In this document: one piece after another, positions 18,272-25,701 of the stretch
How positions within the stretch are numbered: the first letter of the stretch is position 1
Layout: each line of letters starts with the position of its first letter
Assembly: GCF_002213425.1 (NCBI RefSeq)
Contig: NZ_NJGV01000011.1
Span: 1-64,000, forward strand
Direction: 5' to 3'
From: Herbaspirillum aquaticum
Lineage (GTDB): Bacteria; Pseudomonadota; Gammaproteobacteria; Burkholderiales; Burkholderiaceae_D
Length of the DNA: 64,000 nucleotides
Notes under the pieces: model-generated
The model's database searches: none
Told to the model about the DNA's origin: nothing
Seen by the model: the letters and a program-made list of their open reading frames with translations, nothing else
Translations under genes and position numbers: made by a program

Positions 18272-19342
18272 TCACCCGGGCGCACGCCCCTGCCAGGCGT
18301 TCTCCAGCAAGGCCCGCAGCGCCACGCGCTCCAGCGGGCGCGGATTGGCATAGGCATTCTGCAGGGCGATGTCGGTGCAGCGATCCAGCTCGTCATAAGG
18401 CATGCCCAGCTCGCGCAAGGACAGCGGGGCCTGCAGCCCGGCAGCCAATGCATGCACGCCCTGCGCGGCATCGTCGGCCCCTAAAGCCCGCGCGATGCGC
18501 TGCATGGCTTCAGGTGCAGCTGGCGCGTTGTAGGCCAGCGCGTGCGGCAGGATCACGGTATGTGTTTCGGCATGCGGCAGGTTGTAGCTGCCGCCCAGGG
18601 TGTGGCACAGCTTGTGATGCAGCGACATGCCGACATTGCCCAGCACCGTGCCGCACAGCCAGGCGCCATACAGGCATTGGCTGCGGGCAGCGATGTCCTC
18701 GCTGCGCACGACCAGCTGCGGCAACCCCGCGGCCAACGCACGCAATCCCTCTTCGGCCAGCAGCGACATGATGGGATTGGCGTCCGGTGCATAGAGGCCT
18801 TCGGCCGCATGGGCCATGGCATTGATGCCGCTGGTTACCGACAGCTTCAGCGGCAAGCCCACGCTCAGTTCGGGATCGTAGATCACCGTGCGCGGCAGCA
18901 CGCGGGCTGCGCGTCCGGTCTTCTTGAGGCCGGCTTCGGTGATGCCGTAGATGGGCGTCATCTCGCTGCCGGCATAGGTGGTCGGGATGGCCAGGATGGG
19001 CAGCTCGGACTCCAGCGCGATGGCCTTGCCCAATCCCATGGTGGAGCCGCCACCGATGGCGATGGCGCAATCCGCACCGAGTTCGCGTGCAACTTCGCGG
19101 GCATGGCGCGCGGTCTCGATGGGCACGTGCATGACAGCCTGGTCAAACACGCCGGCACAACGATCCCCGATCAGGGCCGCAACGCGCTCGGCCTCGGCGC
19201 GCTGGCCGGGTGTGCATAGCACGAGGGCGCGGCGCGCGCCCAGCAGCTCGGTTTCGCGCACGAGGTGCTGCAAGCTGCCGGCCCCGAAGATCACACGGGC
19301 GGCAGCGCTGGTATAGGTGAAGCGATGCGTGGGCAAGGTCAT
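18272..19342 (-). CDS. Maleylacetate reductase
   Basis: Encodes 356 residues from the ATG at 19,342 (MTLPTHRFTYTSAAARVIFG in pattern); longer frames run into the upstream gene. It is an iron-containing-alcohol-dehydrogenase-fold enzyme: GAGSL near residue 20, the nucleotide-binding AIGGGSTMGLGKAIAL around 88-103, PTTYAGSEMTPIYGIT around 112-128, and the metal-site-like HAAEGLYA and HHKLCHTLGG segments. The last two match maleylacetate reductases, which reduce maleylacetate to 3-oxoadipate. Only 7 bp separate it from the dioxygenase gene upstream, so the two form an operon for the lower hydroxyquinol/chlorocatechol-type route. Confidence 0.88.
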   Translation of the reverse strand: MTLPTHRFTYTSAAARVIFGAGSLQHLVRETELLGARRALVLCTPGQRAEAERVAALIGDRCAGVFDQAVMHVPIETARHAREVARELGADCAIAIGGGSTMGLGKAIALESELPILAIPTTYAGSEMTPIYGITEAGLKKTGRAARVLPRTVIYDPELSVGLPLKLSVTSGINAMAHAAEGLYAPDANPIMSLLAEEGLRALAAGLPQLVVRSEDIAARSQCLYGAWLCGTVLGNVGMSLHHKLCHTLGGSYNLPHAETHTVILPHALAYNAPAAPEAMQRIARALGADDAAQGVHALAAGLQAPLSLRELGMPYDELDRCTDIALQNAYANPRPLERVALRALLENAWQGRAPG

Positions 19343-19349
19343 GGCAGGG

Positions 19350-20216
19350 TCAGGTGCGCTGGGGATTGAGGATGAAATCATAGTCCAATGTGTAGAACGG
19401 CTGGTCGCACAGGCTGCCATCGGGCGCCGGTCCGGCCTCGTGGCGCGGCCAGTCGGCAATGAGCGTGGAGCGTACGCCGAAGACGGCATCGGACTCCAGG
19501 TATTCGTCGCCCCGGCGGAAGACGTGGGTGATCAGCGTTTCATGGCCCTCGGCCTGGATGCGGAAATGCAGGTGCGCCGGCCGCCACGGATGACGGCCCA
19601 GGGTCTCCAGCATCTTGCCCACCGGCCCGTCATGCGGGATCGGATAGGAATTGGCAAGGATGCTGCGGAAGTGGTAACGCCCCTGCGCATCGGTGTGCAG
19701 CGTGCCGCGCGCCTGCAACTGGTCCAGGTCAGGATACTGGACGTCGTAGAACCCATCCTCATCGGCTTGCCACACTTCCATTTTGGCATGGGCGATGGGC
19801 TGGCCATCCAGCCCGCGCACGGTGCCGCTGACGAAGCAGGGCTGACCCTTGGCGCCGTTGGAAATATCCGCGCCCAGGGGATAGATCGGCGAGTTCTCCA
19901 CATGGAAGGGACCGAACACGGTGGCTTCGGTGCAGCCGGCCGGCTTGTGGTTCTGCTGCGCCATCACCAGGGTCGACAGACCCAGGGTGTCGGAGAGGAG
20001 GATGAATTCCTGGCGCTTGTCCGAGCAGAGCTGGCCGGTCTCGGTCAGGAAGCGGATCCCCTCGAACCACTCCTCCTCGGTCAGTTTCACCTCGCGGGCG
20101 AAGGCGTGCAGGTGCTGCACCAGGCTGGTCATGATCTGGCGCAGTCGTTCGTCGGGCATGCCGGCATGGCGCGCCAGCACAGCCTGGGTGATGGTGTCTT
20201 CATTGAGATTGAGCAT
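19350..20216 (-). CDS. Intradiol dioxygenase, hydroxyquinol 1,2-dioxygenase type
   Basis: Encodes 288 residues. It has the N-terminal helical dimer domain (~1-95), then the catalytic beta-sandwich. The Fe(III) ligands expected in the family are visible: Tyr in GFYDVQ, Tyr in NSYPIPHDGPVG, and His-x-His in RPAHLHF. The WQADEDGFYDVQYPDLDQLQARG pattern and PVGKMLETLGRHPWRPAHLHF fit hydroxyquinol rather than catechol enzymes. The product would be maleylacetate, which the next gene product reduces. It is first in the operon and divergent from a LysR gene across a 138-bp region with a perfect 10-bp palindrome. Confidence 0.88.
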   Translation of the reverse strand: MLNLNEDTITQAVLARHAGMPDERLRQIMTSLVQHLHAFAREVKLTEEEWFEGIRFLTETGQLCSDKRQEFILLSDTLGLSTLVMAQQNHKPAGCTEATVFGPFHVENSPIYPLGADISNGAKGQPCFVSGTVRGLDGQPIAHAKMEVWQADEDGFYDVQYPDLDQLQARGTLHTDAQGRYHFRSILANSYPIPHDGPVGKMLETLGRHPWRPAHLHFRIQAEGHETLITHVFRRGDEYLESDAVFGVRSTLIADWPRHEAGPAPDGSLCDQPFYTLDYDFILNPQRT

Positions 20217-20299
20217 GGTCTCCTCGTCGTTGTTGTCATCAGACTGATTTTTCCGCTGAGCGGTAATATAGGTCTTATCTTTTCGCAGATATATGACGA

Positions 20300-20322
20300 A
20301 AGTGGAAAACTGTTTTCCACTT
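20300..20322. promoter_or_regulatory. 23-bp operator-like palindrome in the divergent promoter
   Basis: AAGTGGAAAA (20,300-20,309) and TTTTCCACTT (20,313-20,322) are perfect inverted arms around CTG. It lies 33 bp before the LysR start and 84 bp before the dioxygenase start, the expected place for a regulator of both genes. Confidence 0.55.
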
Positions 20323-20354
20323 CAGACCGTCCACCTCGCCAGGAAGCCCGCCCT

Positions 20355-21272
20355 ATGGACCGCTGGAATCAATTCGAACTCTTCGTGCAGGTCGCCGAGC
20401 TGGGCAGCCTCTCGCGCGCGGCCGAGGTGCTGGGCATGTCCAATGCCGCCGCCAGCCGCAGCCTGGCCGCGCTGGAAGAACGCCTGGGCGCGCGCCTGGT
20501 GGAACGCAGTACGCGCCGCCTGGGGCTGAGCCAGACCGGCGAGGCCTTCTATCGCCAGTGCAAGGCGGCCTTGACGCAGATGAAGGAGGCCGAAGCCCTG
20601 GTCAATGCCAACAGCGTCGCCCCCGGCGGGCTGCTGCGGGTGACGTCCTCGCTGTCTTTCTGCATGAAGCACATCAGCCCGCTGCTACCGCGCTTTCATC
20701 GCCTCTATCCGGACATCACGCTGGACGTGGTCTCGGCCAACCGCTATGTCGACCTGCTCGACAGCGGCATCGACGTGGCCATCCGTACCCGCGAGTTCGA
20801 GCCCGATTCCAACATCGCCGTACGCCGGCTGGCCGCCACCCGCCGCATCCTGGCGGCCTCGCCCGGCTACCTGGCCGCGCGCGGCGTGCCGCGTTCGCTG
20901 GAAGAACTGGCCACCCATGACCTGCTGGTCTACAGCCATTCCAACAATCCCAACCAGTTGCGCTTCACCCATCGCGATGGCCGCGAGCAACAGCTCGACA
21001 TCGCCGCCCTGATGCAATCCAACGATGGCCAGATCATCCGCGCCGCTGCGCTGGAGGGCCTGGGCATCCTGATCCAGCCCAACTACATCATCTATGACGA
21101 CGTGGTGGCAGGCCGCCTGGTACCGGTGCTGGATGAATGGGACTTGCCGCGCCTGACCATCAACATCGCCTACCAGGGCCGCAAGCACCTGCCCGCCAAG
21201 GTGCGGGTCTTCGTCGATTTCCTGGTACAGCATTTTGCGGAGATGGACTACGAGCGCAAATGGACGCGCTGA
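20355..21272 (+). CDS. LysR-family regulator of the hydroxyquinol-type operon
   Basis: Encodes 305 residues. The ATG at 20,355 follows AGGAAG; the frame continues upstream but only through the dioxygenase gene on the other strand. The winged helix spans residues 1-60 (SLSRAAEVLGMSNAAASRSLAALEERLGARLVERSTR pattern), the effector domain ~88-300. It is not a close paralogue of the two other LysR genes here; the DNA-recognition helix (SNAAASRS) differs. The divergent position makes the dioxygenase-reductase operon its probable target, perhaps with a pathway intermediate as co-inducer (inference). Confidence 0.85.
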   Translation: MDRWNQFELFVQVAELGSLSRAAEVLGMSNAAASRSLAALEERLGARLVERSTRRLGLSQTGEAFYRQCKAALTQMKEAEALVNANSVAPGGLLRVTSSLSFCMKHISPLLPRFHRLYPDITLDVVSANRYVDLLDSGIDVAIRTREFEPDSNIAVRRLAATRRILAASPGYLAARGVPRSLEELATHDLLVYSHSNNPNQLRFTHRDGREQQLDIAALMQSNDGQIIRAAALEGLGILIQPNYIIYDDVVAGRLVPVLDEWDLPRLTINIAYQGRKHLPAKVRVFVDFLVQHFAEMDYERKWTR

Positions 21273-21308
21273 GAAGCGCCGGCGATGCAGTTCCGCCCAT
21301 GCATACCA

Positions 21309-21355
21309 ACCAGTAAATATAAAATACCAATTGGTAGCTTTTATCTTATACTGGT
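21309..21355. promoter_or_regulatory. Nested inverted repeats before the photolyase operon
   Basis: The 12-bp palindrome TACCAATTGGTA (21,325-21,336) is flanked by an outer pair, ACCAGTA (21,309-21,315) and TACTGGT (21,349-21,355), centred within 2 bp of it. The four half-sites share ACCA(A/G)T. A TATACT hexamer at 21,347-21,352 could be the -10 box. It lies 32 bp before the first gene of the operon, so repressor binding here could control it. Confidence 0.45.
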
Positions 21356-21386
21356 AGTCATCTTGTTGCCCATGAGGAGACATCCG

Positions 21387-21962
21387 ATGTCCAACGCCAC
21401 CGTCCGTGCCCTTGACTGCCAGCCGCTGCGCCTGGCGTGCTGCGCCTTCCTGCTGGCCCTGTTCGCGCTCTGGCCGGGCCGCGCCGCACAGGCCGCCCAG
21501 CCTTGGCGCGAGGCCCTGCCGGCGCAGTTGCAGACGGTGGGCAGCGGCACCATGACCTGGCTGGGTTTCCGCATTTACCAGGCCACCCTGTGGGCGCCGC
21601 AGAAACCGCTGGATGAAAGCCAGCCGTTTGCCTTGCAGCTGGACTACAAGGTCAAGATCAGCCGCGACAAGCTGGCCTCCACCTCCATCGAAGAGATCCA
21701 GCGCATGAGCCCGGCCCCCATCGCCGGCACCACCCTGGCGCGCTGGAAGAGCGAATTGAACCGCGCCTTCGTCGACGTGGCCGATGGTGACGAGCTGGTC
21801 GGCGTCTACCTGCCCCAGCGCGGCATGCGCCTGTATGACCGCGACAAGATGCTGGCCGAGATTGCCGATCCGGAACTGGCTCGCTCCTTCTTCAACATCT
21901 GGCTGGGCCAGCCCAGCCGCGATGAAAACCTGCGCCGACGCCTGCTCGGGGAGGCGCCTTGA
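21387..21962 (+). CDS. Chalcone-isomerase-like secreted protein
   Basis: Encodes 191 residues from the ATG at 21,387, preceded by AGGAGA. A signal peptide (~1-36, ending AAQAAQ) precedes a single chalcone-isomerase-like domain (GSGTMTWLGFRIYQATLWAP, LDYKVKISRDKLASTSIEEI in pattern; DGDELVGVYLP; FFNIWLG). Bacterial members of this fold are not flavonoid enzymes; heme or fatty-acid binding has been proposed. It is the first gene of a rightward set with the MFS carrier (4-bp TTGA overlap) and the photolyase. In Burkholderiales such genes commonly accompany photolyases in light- or envelope-stress operons. Confidence 0.8.
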   Translation: MSNATVRALDCQPLRLACCAFLLALFALWPGRAAQAAQPWREALPAQLQTVGSGTMTWLGFRIYQATLWAPQKPLDESQPFALQLDYKVKISRDKLASTSIEEIQRMSPAPIAGTTLARWKSELNRAFVDVADGDELVGVYLPQRGMRLYDRDKMLAEIADPELARSFFNIWLGQPSRDENLRRRLLGEAP

Positions 21963-23212
21963 GCGCAGTGCCGCAATCCTCGCCAGCGCCCGCCTCCGGC
22001 TGGAGCAACGCCGCCTATGGCATGCTGGGCGCGCCCCTGGCCATGGCGGCGCTGCCGCTGTTCGTGCAGATCCCGGCGTATTACGCCAGCCATGTGGGCC
22101 TGGCCCTGGCGCCGCTGGGCTGGGTGCTGTTCGCCGCGCGACTCTTGGACATGCTGCAGGATCCCCTGTTTGGTCACTTGCTGGATCGCTCGGCGCAACG
22201 GCAGAAGCGCTGGATGGCGGCCGCAGGCGTGGTGCTTGCAGCAGCCTTCATTTGCCTCTGGAAACCGCCGTCCTCGCCGCAGGCCGCCATGGTATGGCTG
22301 GTGGCGATGCTGGTGCTGGCCTATGGCGCGCACAGCATGCTGAGCATCGCCTACCTCTCGTTGGGTTCGCGCCTGCCGGAGCAAGGCCTGCGCGCCGTCC
22401 CCTGGCGTGAAGGCGCGGGCCTGGCCGGGGTGATCCTGGCCAGCGTGGTGCCGGTCGGCATCCTGGCCGCCGATCCGGCATTGATCGACCAGCGCATCAC
22501 CTGGTACTGCCTGTTCTTTGGCGCGGTGCTGGCTTTGTCGTTGCTGTTGCTGCTGCGCCAGCCGGCCCCGCCAATGATGGCGCAGGGCGAGCGCTGGGGC
22601 GCTTCGCTGCGCGCACTGTGGGCCAACCGGGCGTTTCGTTCGCTGCTGCCCCCCTATCTGCTCAATGCCCTGTCGGCCGCCATTCCGGCCACGCTGGCGC
22701 TGTTCTTCATCGAGGATCAACTCCAGGAACGCGCGCTGGCCGGCGGCTTCCTGGCGGCTTACTTCGGCGCGGCCGCGCTGGGGCTGCCGCTGTGGAGCGC
22801 CCTGGCGCGCCGCGTCGGCACCATCGCCTGCTGGCGCCAGGCCATGCTGCTCTCCATTGCCGGCTTCGTCGGGGCGGTCCTGCTGGGGCCGGGGGACCGC
22901 TGGGCTTTCCTGCTCGTCTGCCTGGCCACCGGCGCCGCGCTGGGTGCCGACCTGCTGCTGCCACCCGTCCTGCTGGCACGCGTGGTCACGCAGCGCGCCT
23001 CGGTGGGGGCGGCCTTCGGCATCCTGACCATGCTGGGCAAGCTGGCCCTGGCACTGGCGGGCATTGCCCTGCCCTTGCTGTCGGCGCTGGATTACCAGCC
23101 CGGGCAAGGGCCCAGCAGCAGCCTGCCGCTGGTCTACGCGGCCCTGCCCTGCGTGCTGAAACTGGCGGCCTTCGTGGCACTGGGGCGCTATGGGCGCCAG
23201 CACGCTGCCTGA
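21959..23212 (+). CDS. MFS transporter of the photolyase operon
   Basis: Encodes 417 residues with about 12 hydrophobic segments. It starts at TTG within the stop of the previous gene (TTGA overlap), so translation is probably coupled. The DPLFGHLLDRS segment near residue 67 is the loop 2-3 motif of GPH/MFS-2-type carriers (sugar:cation symporter fold), and the second half repeats the pattern (GLPLWSALARRVG). The substrate is unknown. Similar carriers recur beside chalcone-isomerase-like and photolyase genes in related bacteria, so its role is probably linked to membrane lipid or pigment changes rather than sugar uptake (inference). Confidence 0.8.
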   Translation: MSAVPQSSPAPASGWSNAAYGMLGAPLAMAALPLFVQIPAYYASHVGLALAPLGWVLFAARLLDMLQDPLFGHLLDRSAQRQKRWMAAAGVVLAAAFICLWKPPSSPQAAMVWLVAMLVLAYGAHSMLSIAYLSLGSRLPEQGLRAVPWREGAGLAGVILASVVPVGILAADPALIDQRITWYCLFFGAVLALSLLLLLRQPAPPMMAQGERWGASLRALWANRAFRSLLPPYLLNALSAAIPATLALFFIEDQLQERALAGGFLAAYFGAAALGLPLWSALARRVGTIACWRQAMLLSIAGFVGAVLLGPGDRWAFLLVCLATGAALGADLLLPPVLLARVVTQRASVGAAFGILTMLGKLALALAGIALPLLSALDYQPGQGPSSSLPLVYAALPCVLKLAAFVALGRYGRQHAA

Positions 23213-23233
23213 GCAATTTTCCGTTCGCAGATC

Positions 23234-24808
23234 ATGAAGAAAAAGACCGACGCGCAAGCCACTCCCGCTTCCACCCTGCGCCTGATCCTGGGCGACCAGT
23301 TGAACGCACAGCATTCCTGGTTCGACCAGCCCGATCCCGAGGTGGTCTACGTGCTCATGGAAGTGCGTTCCGAAACTGATTACGTGCTGCACCATGCGCA
23401 GAAGATCCTGGCCATCTTCGCGGCCATGCGCGCCTTCGGCGAGCACTTGCGCGAGTCGGGCCACCGGGTACGCTACATCCGGCTGGACGACCCCAGCAAC
23501 CGGCAGTCGCTGGTGGACAATCTCGACGCCCTGGCCGCGCACTACCAGGCTGGCTGCATCCAATGGCAGTCGCCCGATGAATGGCGCGTCGACCAGGCCC
23601 TGCGGCAGTGGGGCGAGGCCTGGGCGCACGCCCACCAGGGCGCGACCGCCGTGGTCGACAGTGAACACTTCCTCACCGCCCGCAACGAACTGCCGCGCCT
23701 CTTCGAAGGCCGCAAGCAGTGGCTGATGGAACATTTCTACCGGCAGATGCGGCGCCGCTTCGAGTTGCTGCTCGATGCCGATGGCAAGCCTGAAGGCGGC
23801 CAATGGAATTTCGACCATGACAATCGCAAACGCTGGCCCGGCAATCCCCCCGAGCCCCGGGATTGGCGACAGCCCCACGACCATGGCGCCCTGTGGGAGA
23901 TGCTGCAGGCACAAGGCGTACGCAGCTTTGGCGATCCCCAGGCCACGCAGCTGCGCTGGCCGCTGGACCGCAGCGAAGCCCTGCAGCATCTCGATCATTT
24001 CATCACTACCGTCCTGCCGCATTTCGGCGACTATGAAGACGCCATGAGCAGCAAGGCCCAGCGCCTGTTTCACTCGCTGCTGTCTTTCGCGCTCAATGTG
24101 AAGATGCTACATCCGCTGGAAGTGGTGCGCCGCGCCGAGGAGGCCTATCGGGAAGGCCGCGCGCCGCTGGCGGCGGTGGAAGGTTTCATTCGCCAGATCA
24201 TCGGATGGCGTGAATATGTGCGCGGCATCTACTGGTCGCAGATGCCCGGCTACGAGGAACGCAACGCCCTGGCGCACCGCCTGCCGCTGCCGGCCTGGTT
24301 CTGGACTGGCCAGACCCGCATGAACTGCCTGCGCCACGCCATCGGCCAGTCGCTGGAGACGGCGCATGCGCATCACATCCAGCGCCTCATGGTAATCGGC
24401 AATTTCGCGCTCCTGGCCGGGCTTGATCCCAAAGAACTGCATCACTGGTACCTGGGCATCTACATCGATGCCTTCGAGTGGGTGGAACTGCCCAATACCC
24501 TGGGCATGAGCCAATGGGCCGATGGCGGCATCATCGCCACCAAACCCTACGTCAGCAGCGCCGCCTATATCGGCCGCATGAGCGACTACTGCCAGGGTTG
24601 CGCCTACGATCCCAAGCAAAAGACCAGCAGCGATGCCTGCCCCTTCAACGCCCTGTACTGGGACTTCTTCCTGCGCCACCAGTCCACCTTCGGCAACAAC
24701 CCGCGCATGGGCATGGCCTATCAGCAGATCAGGAAAATGCAGGCGGAGGATGTCCAGGCCCTGCAACAACGCGCCGCCGACCTGCGCAGCCAGCTGGATA
24801 CCCTGTGA
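23234..24808 (+). CDS. phrB: FeS-type (6-4) photolyase / cryptochrome (FeS-BCP, PhrB-like)
   Basis: Encodes 524 residues. The N-terminus (LRLILGDQLNAQHSWF, residues 17-32 in pattern) begins the antenna domain of deoxyribodipyrimidine-photolyase-related proteins. The C-terminal FAD domain contains the cysteines expected to ligate a 4Fe-4S cluster: MNCLRHAIGQSL, then YCQGCAYDPKQKTSSDACPFN. Members repair (6-4) photoproducts with light, using FAD and a ribolumazine antenna. The AUG at 23,234 lies 21 bp after the MFS stop with only a weak ribosome site, consistent with operon expression. The protein is close to the usual ~510 residues and appears intact. Confidence 0.88.
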   Translation: MKKKTDAQATPASTLRLILGDQLNAQHSWFDQPDPEVVYVLMEVRSETDYVLHHAQKILAIFAAMRAFGEHLRESGHRVRYIRLDDPSNRQSLVDNLDALAAHYQAGCIQWQSPDEWRVDQALRQWGEAWAHAHQGATAVVDSEHFLTARNELPRLFEGRKQWLMEHFYRQMRRRFELLLDADGKPEGGQWNFDHDNRKRWPGNPPEPRDWRQPHDHGALWEMLQAQGVRSFGDPQATQLRWPLDRSEALQHLDHFITTVLPHFGDYEDAMSSKAQRLFHSLLSFALNVKMLHPLEVVRRAEEAYREGRAPLAAVEGFIRQIIGWREYVRGIYWSQMPGYEERNALAHRLPLPAWFWTGQTRMNCLRHAIGQSLETAHAHHIQRLMVIGNFALLAGLDPKELHHWYLGIYIDAFEWVELPNTLGMSQWADGGIIATKPYVSSAAYIGRMSDYCQGCAYDPKQKTSSDACPFNALYWDFFLRHQSTFGNNPRMGMAYQQIRKMQAEDVQALQQRAADLRSQLDTL

Positions 24809-24976
24809 CACTCCCGGGCGCCGCTCCCATGGCGCGATAAAGCTGCCGGATCCTGTAAAAGCAGGCAAAATACACAAAATCTGACGAAGTCACGAAATTC
24901 TCTGCATAATGGGCCGCGAAAGTCTTGCCTGACGGCAGCACTGTTGCTTTTCGTCGAAAACCGATTATACCGAATT

Positions 24977-24998
24977 CAAATTCTAAATAATGAATTTG
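24977..24998. promoter_or_regulatory. AT-rich inverted repeat before the HTH-receiver gene
   Basis: CAAATTC (24,977-24,983) and GAATTTG (24,992-24,998) form a perfect 7-bp inverted repeat around 8 bp. A further GAATTT lies at 25,024, directly before the ATG at 25,031. The stretch 24,957-25,030 is very AT-rich. The downstream protein has a DNA-binding domain and may regulate itself here. Confidence 0.4.
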
Positions 24999-25030
24999 AT
25001 TTATTTGGGTAAAATACCGATAATGAATTT

Positions 25031-25672
25031 ATGAAAACCGCAAAGACAACCAGCTCCGAGGTGTGCACCACGCAGGAAGCGGCGCACATCCTGGGTATCT
25101 CGGTGTCCTCCGTCCAGCAACTGGTGGAGGCCGGCATCATCGAGGCCTGGAAGACCAAGGGTGGACATCGCCGCATTCCGCTGGCGGCCGTGCATGCCTA
25201 CAAGTCCACGCCCGGCTCGTCGTCGGCGGGCGAGGCCGCAGAACATGGCCGCAGCAGTGCGGCGCCACGCCCTAGCAACGGCCGCACGGCAGTCCTGGTG
25301 ATCGAAGACAACCGGCTGCAGCGCGAGCTTTATGCCGGTGCAATGGGTTCCTGGGGCTTGCCGCTGGACCTGGTGTATTGCGACAACGGTTACAAGGCGC
25401 TGCTGGAGATCGCGCGCAGCAAACCCGATGTGGTGCTGGCCGATATCGTGATGGAAGGCATGGATGGCTACGAAGTGGTCAAGACCATCCTCCACGATCC
25501 GGAGCTGCAGGATGTGAGCATTGCCATCGTCAGCAGCCTGGACGAGGAAGAGATGACCATGCGCGGTGGTATCCCGGCCGGGGTGGTGTTTTTCCCCAAA
25601 CCGGTCAATTTTGATGAATTGCGCGGTTACATGCGGGCCTGCTGTGCCCGCAGGGAGCGCGAGACCCGCTAA
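25031..25672 (+). CDS. Excisionase-type HTH fused to a receiver domain
   Basis: Encodes 213 residues. The N-terminus (9-58) is a MerR/excisionase-like HTH: TTQEAAHILGISVSSVQQLVEAGIIEAWKTKGGHRRI in pattern, with the typical wing GGHRRIP. A Ser/Ala linker (~62-84) leads to a receiver (86-205) with the acidic pair IEDN, phospho-acceptor in LADIVMEGMDG (Asp ~138) and Lys in FPKPV. This order, DNA-binding domain before receiver, is the reverse of most response regulators. A membrane kinase, a free Hpt protein and a hybrid kinase follow in the same direction, so it is probably the output of that relay. Confidence 0.85.
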   Translation: MKTAKTTSSEVCTTQEAAHILGISVSSVQQLVEAGIIEAWKTKGGHRRIPLAAVHAYKSTPGSSSAGEAAEHGRSSAAPRPSNGRTAVLVIEDNRLQRELYAGAMGSWGLPLDLVYCDNGYKALLEIARSKPDVVLADIVMEGMDGYEVVKTILHDPELQDVSIAIVSSLDEEEMTMRGGIPAGVVFFPKPVNFDELRGYMRACCARRERETR

Positions 25673-25701
25673 GGGCCCACACAGGAAAGGCCAGCAGTGC
25701 C

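Noticed and set aside
19317-20354. Long N-terminal extension of the LysR gene at 20,355
   Set aside because: It is the antisense of the dioxygenase gene; the LysR domain starts exactly at 20,355 after a good ribosome site.
21806-24073. 755-residue leftward frame opposite the photolyase operon
   Set aside because: It is Gln/Arg/Gly/His-rich, typical of antisense reading in GC-rich DNA, and opposes three genes with clear domains.
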